A stretch of DNA of 26,217 bases, from the NCBI GenBank assembly GCA_027579435.1, contig JANBPK010000911.1, positions 1 through 26,217 of the forward strand, in the 5' to 3' direction. This DNA comes from Candolleomyces eurysporus. Taxonomy: Eukaryota > Basidiomycota > Agaricomycetes > Agaricales > Psathyrellaceae. Below the pieces are notes generated by a model. The model was not told the DNA's origin, ran no database searches, and saw only the letters and a list, made by a program, of their open reading frames with translations. Positions 1-9,601 of the stretch are shown here, one piece after another. Both the position numbers and the translations under genes were made by a program. How positions within the stretch are numbered: position 1 is the first letter of the stretch; each line of letters opens with the position of its first letter.

Positions 1-128
1 GAATGCCTTTTTGGGCCAGAACGGATCCACCATCTCATATGTCATCCCCGAGTCTTAGTCTCCTCTGCAATTCCAGTTCCCTCCTCGCCCGCCCCCGAAT
101 TCCCTCTTCGACTCTGACCACCACCGCC
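1..128 (+). other. 5' flank and probable 5' UTR of the kinase gene
   Basis: This stretch is C- and T-rich, as is common just upstream of basidiomycete start codons. An open frame runs through it into the kinase start, but nothing in its translation resembles the kinase family, so I treat it as leader rather than coding. No clear TATA box is visible. Confidence 0.4.
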
Positions 129-2086
129 ATGCATTCAGACGCCTTCGACGTCATTCCCTACGAGGTGCGCCCCTCCTCTCCGCTCCAGAACGCCCGCTGA
201 CCCCTCTGCAGGACATCAAGGGCGACTGGAAGAAACTGGGCTCTGGCTCCTTCGGGAATGTCTACAAAGGCGTGTTCCCCCGTCTCAGTGGCTTGCTAGA
301 CCCCGCTGACCCGCGATCGCACAGGGAGCTATCTCGGCATCGATGTCGCGATAAAGGAGGTCCTGCCATCCACCGAATACGACGTCGCAAAGTACTTTGA
401 GCGGGAATGGCGCCTCATGAAGGAGTGCAGGCACCCCAACATCTGTCTCTTCATCGGTCTCAGTCGTGCGCCATCCCCCGACAACCGCATCTTCATCATC
501 TCGGAATTCATCGAGGGGGGCAATGTCCGGCTCTACATCCATGACAAGAAAAAACCCTTTCCCTGGAGGCTCCGCCTCTCCTTTGCGACCGACATCACCC
601 GTGCCCTGGCTTATCTGCATGCTCGCAAGTGCATCCATCGCGATCTCAAGGGAGAAAATCTTCTCGTCACCACCAACGGTCGCATCAAGGTCACCGATTT
701 CGGCTTCGCTCGCATTGCCGCCCGTAACGAAGAGGAGCTCCGCCGCCTCACCTTCTGCGGCACCGACTCGTACATGTCCCCAGAAATCCTCCTTGGTGAA
801 GAGTTTGATCTTCCCACCGACATTTTTTTCGCTCGGGATCATCTTTTGCGAGATCGCCGCGAGGAAGCTGGCGGACGACCGCCATTTTAAGCGCGGTGNC
901 CCCCACTTTTTGGTGTCGACGCCGATGAAGTCCGGAAGCTCGCCAGTCCCGGCTGTCCAGAAGACTTTCTCCAGCTCTGTCTCGACTGCTCGTCCACGGA
1001 GCCCTCCAAGAGGCCGACCACCCGCCAGATCTTGGAAAGGCTTCGCGCGATTGAAGCAGAGGTCCTTCTGCGTCCAGCTGAAGGCGAAGACACCAACGTC
1101 GGCAGCGTGCGCTTCCTTACCGGTGGTAAACGGCCAGCCCTTGCTCCTCGCATTCCAAGCTTTGGCATGGGTGTCGGAAAGGACATTCGTGGGGTTGCGA
1201 AGGAAGACTCGGCGAGCTCGGATGATAGCGACGAGGAACTGATGGAAGCGGTGAAGCGCCTGTCCAAGGTGGGACTCGATGGTGCGTCGACCTGGAGTAA
1301 TTCATCTTCCAGTATGTCCGCTCTTTGTTCTTTTCAATGTTATATCGTTCATACTCTCGATCAGGTATGCAGCCCTTGCTCGCCGGCAAGAACGGGGAAG
1401 GATCCAGATACAGCACCACGGTTATCCGTCAACCAAGCGCAGCGTCCTCCGTCCCTTCTCCCCTTTCCTCCATCCTCACTATTCGTCCATCTCCTGATCC
1501 GAATTCTTCTCCGGACCATATTCCCACTCCGATCCCCTCTGTTCTCGCAGATGATCCCTTGAATTCTGCTTCGCTCTTGTCTATCGACTCGTATCATACA
1601 GCGAATTCTTCAGCTATATCGAGTGCGCTTGCGACAGAGGGAGGGTCCACCATCCGTTCCCTGCCTCATAATAACGCTCTTTTCGCTCCTGCTTCCCTCG
1701 TCCACCGTTTCACCCTATTGAAGCCTGGCACCAAGCCCAAGAGGGTCAGCTCCGGGTCGGCGAACGGGGAGTCGTCGATTTGGAACCCGCTCGAGATATT
1801 CTTTTCTAGCGGACTCCTTGTGTCCAAATGCGACTTGTGCAATAAGCGGATTGGGTGGAAGCCGTTCTTGGAGTGCGATGACTGTAATATTCGGTGCGTG
1901 GTCTGCTCATTACATCTCCGATGTGTTGTTGACTTGGATTGGTTTCTGTATAGGACACATATAAAGTGTGGTGAGCTCGCTCCGCGGAATTGCGGTGGAG
2001 CCCAGCCTTTGAGGACTCACTCTGCACTCGAGGTAACTGGCGCGAGCTCAGGAGGGAAAGGGTCCGTTGGAGTTGTGAAAGGTTGA
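129..2086 (+). CDS. LIM-kinase-like protein kinase with C-terminal C1 domain (frame broken, probably by base-calling)
   Basis: A serine/threonine or dual-specificity kinase. Exons as I read them: 129-164, 212-269 or 271, 325-1311, 1365-1893, 1954-2086. Visible motifs in order are a glycine loop (GSGSFGNVYKG), VAIKEV, HRDLKGENLL, DFG, the activation-segment end CGTDSYMSPEILLG, and the subdomain XI stretch KRPTTRQIL. A Ser/Pro-rich linker follows. The C terminus is a C1-type zinc domain: CX2C, then CX2C 11 residues later, then X4-H-X2-C-X7-C. Such domains bind diacylglycerol or act as structural zinc modules. The body of exon 3 needs three corrections: one surplus T near 827-832, and the N at 899 plus one T near 907-911. 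All are homopolymer or N positions, so the gene is probably intact in the organism. The start at 129 is chosen because it leads directly into the kinase fold through a clean intron (165-211). The LISK assignment rests on the activation segment and the F-S-L-G-I block and is moderately sure. Confidence 0.85.
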
Positions 2087-3960
2087 TTGTAGGTTTTGCT
2101 AGGTAATACATGAACGTATGGACTTGTTGTATTGTGGCATATTAGGGCTGCTCAATTCTAAATGATCAGTTCAGTTTGATGAGTTGCTCATCCAGATTGG
2201 AGGCCAAAGAATAACACTGGAAGCCGGCTTTGCCGCAATGCCTGCTACTTAGCTTGTTTTGACCAGGGACATGGAGTATATCAGTATTTGTGTTTGGATC
2301 TTTCACTTTCAATCAATTATGTGCACTTGCTGATGCACTTGCAAGCATCCCTCAAAGTCTCTCAGTGCCCAGCTTGAAAGAAAACCAGGAAGTAGTGATC
2401 ACCACAGGACACCCATAGCCCATGGGTATATGGGATGGTAGACTGTCTAGAGGCTGGGCCAGGTCTTGCTGACCCAACCCTGGGCCCTGACCTTTTAAAG
2501 TACATGCTAACTACACTTTGAGATGCAATATGTAGTACTACCTATACTATATCAAGCCAGGTTCAAAGTGAGTATGTCAGCAACTATATTAGTGTGAAGA
2601 GATAATGTAGACTGCATTCATACCCAACCCAAGGTCCCATGGTGCAACATAAAGTGTGACAGCCTCAACCAAAAATGGACATGCAACATAAGATAGGACA
2701 GTTGTTAGGTCTGATCACTTGATGTCAATCCCTTGATTGTTGTTCTCTGAGTCAGCGTTGTCATTGTTGTCTTTGGGTACTTTGGGAGGGACAAACGGAG
2801 GGTTCACTGGCGAGTTGGAAAACAGTGTATTGGTATAGAACACCTGGAGTTGTGGATTGAGGTAGGCGACTATTTGATTGTACGTGGAGATGGTTGTATT
2901 GAATACTGGAATGAACAAAGGTGTCCCTTCCTCCTGTAGAAAAATAGGTAATGTGAAGAGTGGTAGGCAATAGATATCATCACAAACACACCAGCTCCAA
3001 CATTCACTGTAAGGCATCCCTGGTGGTAGTTGATAATCCCTGTAAAAGAGATTGTATGAAAGTGAGGATCTTGGTATCGGTGATGTGCAGGTAGCAAACT
3101 AGGGCACTCTAACAACAAAACTATAGAACTCTAACACACACACAACCACAACAACACAACACGCCAAATACCTTTGTGAAGATAAAGGCGGGCAAGGGGT
3201 ATAGGTAAAAGCTCCAAGTCAAGTTGACAGAGGCTTCTAGGACTCTTCTTGTAAAATCACAAGTTTGAGGGGGAGCTAAGGCTCAACCAGCAATGATAGA
3301 AATGCTTCACAAAGTGACTTCGCTAACACATGGTAAGGTTCAAGATACAATGGATAACTTTGTGAACAGAGGAACACAGCCTCAAGCAACTTTAATGCAA
3401 GAACGATTTGATAAAACGCAAGCAACACAACNTCTGATTGACTTTGCGNAACTTNAAACACTCTTTCTCAATAACAGATGGCTCTNCATAGATTCCTGGG
3501 AACACAGTCCCAATGCAAAATACAGATGCTAGCTACCTGCTAATGCTATAATAGATAAAACAGAGACATATATATATATGTAATTATTGTTTGGCAAACA
3601 GCAAAGAACAAACAGATGACAGAGACAGAGAGAGATAAGAAACACAATCACATGAGGGTATCAAAGGCCAAGAGTTGAGTCTCAAACTTTAGAATGCAGC
3701 CCAGGCTCTTTGCAAACCTGTTCTGGACATGGCTGTTGTCGAGTCCACATGGATATTCACCAAGGATTGCTCCTGGGAGAGTGCACTCCTCCATTCACAA
3801 ACCTAATCTGACAAATTGATCTGAGTTTTGGGTGCTTGGCTCCACCAAGCCATACTGCTTCACTACTCTGCTGACTCTTTCCTTCTCTTGGCTATGGACA
3901 GGCTGACTGAGCTTCGGGTTGCTGACCCTATATGCTTTAGTCGTGCTTTCCGGTTTTCCG
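2087..3960. other. AT-richer region without a secure gene; probable old repeat sequence
   Basis: Base composition drops in GC compared with the kinase gene, and a short (AT)n run lies at 3570-3582. A minus-strand open frame (2715-3017) ends in an acidic Asn-rich tail and could be the last exon of a decayed gene, but I do not recognise it. A short plus frame at 3293-3532 is interrupted by Ns. From about 3173 onward, fully CpG-depleted versions of the TTCGCGAA motif appear (TTTGTGAA at 3173 and 3359, TTCACAAA at 3306 and 3794). This suggests that at least the right half is old sequence of the retroelement family to its right. Confidence 0.4.
2715..3017 (-). pseudogene. Unrecognised open frame, possible terminal exon of a decayed gene
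   Basis: About 100 codons open on the minus strand. The reading starts upstream with a Pro/Tyr/Trp-containing stretch and ends in a run of Asp and Asn before the stop. An internal splice acceptor-like site (CTACAG) at 2934-2939 would leave a 72-codon last exon. No family is recognised, there is no start context, and the sequence lies in a repeat-like block. Treated as a doubtful gene fragment. Confidence 0.22.
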
Positions 3961-3966
3961 TTCGGG

Positions 3967-4436
3967 TTCATGAACATCGGACGATCCTTCCGAAGCCGAA
4001 TCAATTAACGTTGATACCTCCCAAAAGAGTAAGGTCAGCGCTTGTTGACTTAGCGGATCGACAATTGGGTTCTCGAAGCCATCGGCTACTTCATGAAGAC
4101 TTCCGCTTAGCAATGTCAGGGCGAATTCCCTTGTAATACGCATGACTCCCGCTGATATCGTCCCTCGCCAGGTCAGGCATATCAGGTAGCTTTGATTCTA
4201 CTTGTAGCTGTTTCAGATACGTTCACAAGGTCTTCACGAACTTAAAGTACCGTTGTAGAACCGTCTTACTCGTCTATCTTGTCTCTTGCTAGGTAGTCTG
4301 CTTAGTTGGCAACCAGGGAAAGCTCCAACTCTATAGTTTCCCACTTCACGAAGATCTTCTGNATGCACAAGTCGGTTCACGAACATTAAGAGCNAGTTCG
4401 CGAATTTTATAGGGTGTTCGCGCAGNCGGCGCATCA
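3967..4436 (-). repeat. Candidate LTR or terminal segment left of the first polypurine-like tract
   Basis: Read on the minus strand, this follows a TTAAGTCGGGGGGAGA tract, where a 3' LTR of a Ty3/gypsy element would start. It holds seven exact TTCNNGAA motifs (3967, 4070, 4090, 4233, 4345, 4376, 4397). The stretch 4397-4436 resembles 9530-9562, including a motif followed by an A/T run ending in TATAG. No second LTR of full length is visible in the window, so both the LTR identity and its far boundary are inferred. Confidence 0.35.
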
Positions 4437-4452
4437 TCTCCCCCCGACTTAA
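4437..4452 (-). repeat. Polypurine-tract-like sequence, copy 1
   Basis: On the minus strand this reads TTAAGTCGGGGGGAGA, a purine-rich tract of the kind that primes plus-strand synthesis next to a 3' LTR. All 16 bases are identical to 9563-9578. A further shared block, CTGTCCTCAG on the + strand, follows at 4461-4470 and at 9587-9596. Confidence 0.5.
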
Positions 4453-4834
4453 GATCTTCACTGTCCTCAGTGAACAGTAAGTCTGACATTGATCCGCTTC
4501 CATCTCTTTATTGGCCTAAGCCCCGACAGTCTTCTTATTGCATCCGCTTTGCCGAAGATCATCGTTCCGCTGCTTTCCTTCCCTAAAAGGCAACCGCGCC
4601 TGGCGCCATCAAAATGACTTAGCCATTGCTACTATTACGTCTAACTGCTCTTTTTCGATCGATCGCGAAAGTTTAAAACTATTCAGTTTTACCGGGGTCC
4701 CCCAACTGAATGTCTTTGTCATGAGACTTCTTTTCAAGCTCTCGTCCTGCCTCCAGCCATTTTTAAGAGGCCACCGTGGCACCGGGGTTCGAAAATTTTT
4801 CTTCCTTCCCTTTCTCCCACTTCTCTCCTTCACT
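4453..4834 (+). promoter_or_regulatory. Spacer and probable promoter/5' UTR of gene A
   Basis: About 380 bases between the polypurine-like tract and the start codon of gene A. The last 60 bases are strongly C/T-rich (4791-4833), a usual feature of basidiomycete leaders. No TATA box is evident, and no TTCRYGAA motif occurs here, unlike in the neighbouring stretches. Confidence 0.35.
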
Positions 4835-7045
4835 ATGCCTAAACCCGCTGATATTTACGCGCANTTCCACGCNATCATGGAGCCAATCAAGGTGTGGGTC
4901 GCGGGAGAGCCTCCTGAAGAGCTCATGAGCCCCGGCCTCTTCATCACCCAAGTGCTTCAGCTCGTGGTACGTCTCTTTTCTCTGCNCGTGNTTCCTNCNT
5001 AGTCTCATCCACCCCCTTCTCTTCTTTTAGGTATGGATGCACAGCTCCAAAGCTNANGAGATCCTNGAGTANCCGGCCGCCCAAGCNTTATGTTCNTGGG
5101 TTGGCTACGTTCTCTCCAAGAACTACTTTCCCGCNGTCGCNGTTCAACCTCCCGATGTCATGGCGATTCTTAACCGCTTGAACCCCACTCCTCCTGAAGT
5201 GCTTCCTGAACTNTCTACTGTTCCACCAAACCTCAAGGCGCACCTGCAGCTCAAGGAGGANGCCACGAAANCGNGAAAGGTCATGCCCAGGCCCGTTAAG
5301 AANGTTCCNCAACAGGGTTCGCGAGTTTTTACTTTATCNGGCCTCCCNACTTCTCGGTGGCTTCANGAAGCTGACGCNCCCATNTTTGACCTTCGTCTAG
5401 CCAANTCTTCNTCATCNAANCAAGTTAANNCCGNTCCNGAAGNGCCTAAGGTCGTCTCCAAGAAGCGCGGTCGGGCTGATAGTTCNCCNCTTCCAGTCAA
5501 AGTAGAAAAGAGGGATCCACTCCCTAAGGTGCGCCCCTTTCAGCTTGGTATCTTCGCGAACTTGTTTATTNACTCCCTTTACAGACTAAACGTCCNCGTA
5601 CCGGCTCTCCTGATGCCTCTCGCTCCCTCCGGTCTCGCAGCAAACGACAATCTTCTCCTCCTCCTCCCAAGTCTTCGGTCGCGCGTGGAAAGCAACGAGC
5701 CAAGCCTGTGGTCGAGTCTGAAGTCGAGTCTGAAGCAGAAGAAGATGAAGAAGCGGAAGAAGANGAAGAAGCTGNTTCCGAAGAGGACTCAGACCAGGAA
5801 GCCATCGTTGTCGATCCTGCCGAGCCTGATCCTTCTNTGGCCGCTCTGGACGACGACGAGGTCGACCAGTTGGCTTCCTCGCCTCCCGAAGATCCGCCTC
5901 TCTCCCGCAAGTGGACCGCTAAGCGCAAAGGCAGAAAGGTTTCCTCGGCTCCTATCATCGACGAGGAGGAGGATGAAGAACCCGCTTCNCGAAGGACGCC
6001 CAAGACGCCCACACCTAAGCCCGCTGCCCGTTCTAAAAGTCGCAAGCCTGTCGTCGAGATCCCTATCCCATCTACTATTCGTCCCAGCAAAACTGCCGTC
6101 CCTGCCAACAACCAGACGCTTCCGGAACGCGCCATCCGCATCTACGAGAGCGTGGCTCCGGTCTCCGTCTTTCTTTCCNATCCTCAAGCGGCCGCTCTGC
6201 TTTCCGAACGTCCTCGCGAGGTTGAGCCGGTTCGTGAACCCTCTCTTCGCTATCCCTCTTCCTCCTTTTATTCACACACCTTCACAGCTCCGCCTTCCCT
6301 GTCGCAATCGGGTCTGTCTCGAAGACCCCACCAAGTGCGTTCCTTACCCCGGCAAGTCTCACAAGTGCGGTCCATGCCAGAAGGGCAGAGCTACCTGTAC
6401 CTGGTGTCGCAACGAAGGTGAAACCGACCTCACCGAACTACTTCGAGGCTATTGGGACCTTGCCCACAGCCCTTCCAATGCTGCTTGTACGTCGTCCCTC
6501 TTCAGTCCTTGTCTTCATGAACTTCACTAATAGTTCGCAAAGTCATAAATCGCCTATATTCCGACATGCGGGAGCGCTGGGACTCGTACCAGACTCTCCA
6601 AGCTATGGCCGACCGCGAGGCCACTCGATTCCAGGTCGCCCGNCGCTTTATTTCNAGCTACATTCAGACTCTAGAGCTCAACACCGATCCCTTCGTCGAC
6701 CAGCTGGCAGATCGTCCCACCATCGCTCGGCTCGTGGCTGAGTTCCCCGGTATTCCTTATGAAGAGCCGGGCCAAGCGCCACCCCTCGAGTCCTACCTCG
6801 CTCTTCGAGCTCCTCCCTTCCCGTCTTTAATGCGGCCTCCTGCAGTTCCTGTCCCTCGAGATCCTCCTCTTNCCCCAACTCCAGGACGAGAGATCCTCCA
6901 TCACAGCGCTATGCAACTGGGTACGCTTCCACAACCTCCTGAATCTAGCGGCTCTCCCTTCCAGCTTTGTCCTGCTTTCCAGACGCCTCCGAAACCAGCG
7001 ACACGCCCTGCCGGCACTCCACCCGCTCCTCCTCCAACTTCNTGA
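4835..7045 (+). CDS. Gene A: 658-residue unknown protein with acidic centre and Cys-rich motif, carried in the retroelement
   Basis: Spliced reading: 4835-4966, 5031-5528, 5585-6220, 6288-6486, 6534-7045. All four introns are GT-AG, 47-67 bases, and the total is a whole number of codons. The N-terminal 200 residues look globular. Residues about 195-250 are basic with possible nuclear localisation signals, about 252-285 are a run of Glu/Asp, and the next 130 are Pro/Lys-rich. A Cys cluster follows at about 427-461: C-x4-C-x6-C-x9-C-x2-C-x6-C, ending CTW. After it come a helical stretch and a Pro-rich tail. A zinc-binding nucleic-acid role, for example Gag-like, is only an inference; I do not recognise the family. 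Frame is kept through about 35 Ns, which suggests recent function or recent insertion. Introns 2, 3 and 4 each contain a TTCRYGAA motif, and the stop codon lies inside another (7039-7046, with N). Confidence 0.7.
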
Positions 7046-7977
7046 ACATCGTCNACGCGCTGGAAGGGGCTTGGGTTGGGTTAGGTAGGATTCGCAGGTG
7101 TTGTCCTTCACCGTCGAGACTCTAAGTGAGCTCCATGGCGTCTGGGCGCNTCTGTCGCTTCCTTCCACAGGGTAGGGTCCCCCTTTCACACTTTCATCTC
7201 GTTCTTCGTCATCTTGGACTGCTTGCACTTTGTTCATGAACCTTTCTTTCCCTTCTTGAACTTCCTTGGGACTTCGTGAAGCCTCTCTTATTGCATCGTC
7301 GTCATCTTCTCTTGCCCTCTTGTCCTCTTTTCCGTGTACATGATCGTCGACGCGAACTACTCCTACCTTCCTACCCTGTGCTCTTCTATTTATCAGGTAG
7401 CGTAGTTTCCTGCAGTTCGGCCTACAACTCATCTAGTCACACCTCCACGCATTTGCATAATACTCGTCTCCCTTCNGTTCTTACACAGTAGCATTCCACC
7501 CATGTACCACTAGTTCTCAGTCAGTTAATCAGACCCCCGCCCTTGTGCACCCCCAAATGACTTGAGTATCAATCAAAATCACTAAGTTTACACTCTTGGC
7601 CTCCTTCATGAAGCTCTCAGACGCTCGGTCTAAATCCCCGAAATCAAGNTCTCGCCAAGTCCCTTCNTCATGAACCGCGTGAGTATGTNTGATGGACACA
7701 TGTGCAGATCTTTCATCACCATCAGCTGTTCGCTAAGTAAAGTNACCGCATTTCACGAATGGGGTAGTCTCTTCGTGAACAGCCAATCTTATCTCGTCCT
7801 GAGTTTNGAGGAATAAGCCGGAGAGGAATTACAGCTAATTCTCTCCTGAAATCATGCGATATCTCGGAATAATGCTCGGAGTGCTTCACGAAGGTCCGTG
7901 CGCCGTTGCCTGAGATAAAAGCTCGACTTCACAAACTCGTTTCTTCCTCATTCCCGCTCTTTCTTTTTACTCCTACT
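7046..7977 (+). promoter_or_regulatory. Spacer between genes A and B, dense in TTCNNGAA motifs
   Basis: Holds seven exact motif copies (7233, 7253, 7273, 7605, 7752, 7772, 7885), one with an N (7667), and a decayed one (7928). Three are spaced exactly 20 bases apart (7233/7253/7273), and another pair is also 20 apart (7752/7772). The last 60 bases are C/T-rich leader before the start of B. No open frame here looks like a gene. It must contain the A terminator and the B promoter, and the motif clusters are candidates for regulatory sites. Confidence 0.4.
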
Positions 7978-9311
7978 ATGCCTCCTAAGAAAACCTCTCC
8001 TCCCCTCGATCCCGACGCTGTCTTTCTCGACTTTGCCAGCCAAGAAGCTGTGCTTCTCAAGGTTATTGTCGAAGAAGCTAAGAAGTTGGTCGATATTCGC
8101 AAGGCGGCAGTTCCTGAGCTTGAAGCTACTGGGGCTGTCTCTAAAGCGACTCTCCTTCTCATGAGGTCTGCCATCCGCGCCGTGGTTCTTCTCCTTGAGG
8201 TACTCCTCATCCCCTTCTCGCTTCCTTTCCTGCTCTAATTACTTCGCGACCTAGGATTGGGAGCCTAAGGCGATCGCTATCCTTCGGACCAACCCCGCTT
8301 TCGTTTCTTTCGTTCGGCAAGCCGCAGCTGTGCTTTTTACCCACCAAAATTGGTGCGGTGAGAACTCTGTTGGCTTTCCTAGCGATATAGCTCATCCTGT
8401 GCTCTCTTTGGCCACCGAGTTTAGGAACGAGAGCAAAGCTCGTCGTGGTCAGGGCAATGGTTCGTCCTTTCGTCTTTTCTTTACTTCTTGATACTGATTA
8501 TTCACTTCGTGAACCGTTTTACAGCTTCTGGTATTATCATCGAAATCTCTGATAGTTCCAGTTCTGACTCTTCTTCTGGAGGCGCCCCATCTACTACCGA
8601 CAACTCCGTAGTGGACGCCGATATAACTATGTCGGAGCCTACTCCTTCTAAAGGTCGTGGCAAGGTTCGTGAACTTTGTTTCGTAACTTCACAAACTCTT
8701 TATCAACNNGTTCCTNACTTGGTGTCTCAGGGGAAGGCTGCTATTCGCGCTTCTGCTCCTCCTTCAATNCCTACCACTCGCAAGATGGACTATGTCGCGG
8801 TTCCAGGCATGGATACCGGTTCTCCTGCCTTCCTTAGGTCGATGGCTTTGAACTCGAAGCGTGCTCGCGCTGAGAAGGATCTGCCTCCTATCGACACTGG
8901 TTCCACTATTTCGCGAACTGCTCATCGTCTTTTCCCCGATGGTGGCTTGCTCGAGTATAGTAAGTCGTTTCTCTTATTCACTTCTTGTCACTTTTCTAAC
9001 TTCTCGAAGTCGATGACAGGGCTATTTCCAACGAGTTTATCTCTTTGGTCCTCGCTAAGACCCATGGTGCGATCGCGAACTTCACTGAGCGTGCTCAGGA
9101 AGAAGATTCTCTTCGTCGTGCCATTAGCGAGACTCGTTTGGAGATGGTTTCCGTCATCCACAAGCTCCACATCTTCGCGAACTATTGGGAGATTCTCAAC
9201 AAGGAATATGCGGCCCTCAAGTCTTCTTTGGCTACCTTCTGTTCTGAGAAGGCTCCTGAAGTTCCTGAAGCTCCCGAAATCATTCCTCTCGATCCCGCCA
9301 TCGAGATCTAG
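7978..9311 (+). CDS. Gene B: 365-residue unknown protein with a SUMO-interaction-like motif and C-terminal helices
   Basis: Spliced reading: 7978-8199, 8255-8459, 8525-8664, 8731-8959, 9010-9311; total is a whole number of codons. The second exon has no Met and is easily missed. Residues 1-140 look helical and globular. Residues about 146-160 read IIIEISDSSSSDSS, a hydrophobic run followed by Asp/Ser, the form of a SUMO-interacting motif. A Ser/Pro-rich linker follows, then a charged helical C terminus (about 270-340) that could form a coiled coil. Same layout as gene A (folded N part, low-complexity centre, helical end), same strand, 930 bases downstream, so possibly a distant paralogue or partner. 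Introns 2, 3 and 4 carry the TTCNNGAA motif; in intron 3 it overlaps the donor and in intron 4 the acceptor. Function unknown. Confidence 0.68.
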
Positions 9312-9562
9312 GATATATACCCTCGAATGCATCTTTCTTTAACTTTTCTGAACTCTTAACTTGTCATCCTTCATCTTCTCGAACTCCTCTTTACTAATAC
9401 GGAAAACAGTAGCTACTTTTGCATTAGCACCTCTGTAATCGCATAGTACTCTCTTAAGTCTACCTTCTTTTTAAAACTGCCCCTGTTTTTNGAGTTTTTC
9501 TATGCCTTGAAGGCTGATTCCGAAGGTAANTCGCNAAAAATATAGTTTGCGAAGCGTACTTC
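9312..9562. repeat. 3' flank of gene B; candidate LTR-edge sequence related to 4397-4436
   Basis: Genes B and pol converge here. The stretch 9530-9562 aligns by eye with 4397-4436 (motif, A/T run, TATAG, then a CG-containing stretch before the polypurine-like tract). TTCTCGAA lies at 9376, NTCGCNAA at 9530 and TTTGCGAA at 9546. Either a short LTR remnant or an internal duplicate of the element's 3' end. Confidence 0.35.
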
Positions 9563-9578
9563 TCTCCCCCCGACTTAA
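9563..9578 (-). repeat. Polypurine-tract-like sequence, copy 2, just after pol
   Basis: Identical for 16 bases to 4437-4452, and placed about 25 bases beyond the pol stop codon on the minus strand, as expected for the polypurine tract of a Ty3/gypsy element. If genes A and B are part of the same element, this copy would be an internal (central) tract instead. Confidence 0.5.
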
Positions 9579-9601
9579 AAGAAATGCTGTCCTCAGCACC
9601 T

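Noticed and set aside
251..258. TTCGGGAA in the kinase gene as a member of the motif set
   Set aside because: It encodes the conserved glycine loop and is a single chance match outside the element.
285..842. Minus-strand open frame of 185 codons opposite the kinase
   Set aside because: It is the antisense of a high-GC kinase exon with clear motifs on the plus strand.
2870..3118. Second minus-strand frame overlapping 2715-3017
   Set aside because: It overlaps the slightly better frame, has no recognisable content and both lie in repeat-like AT-rich DNA.
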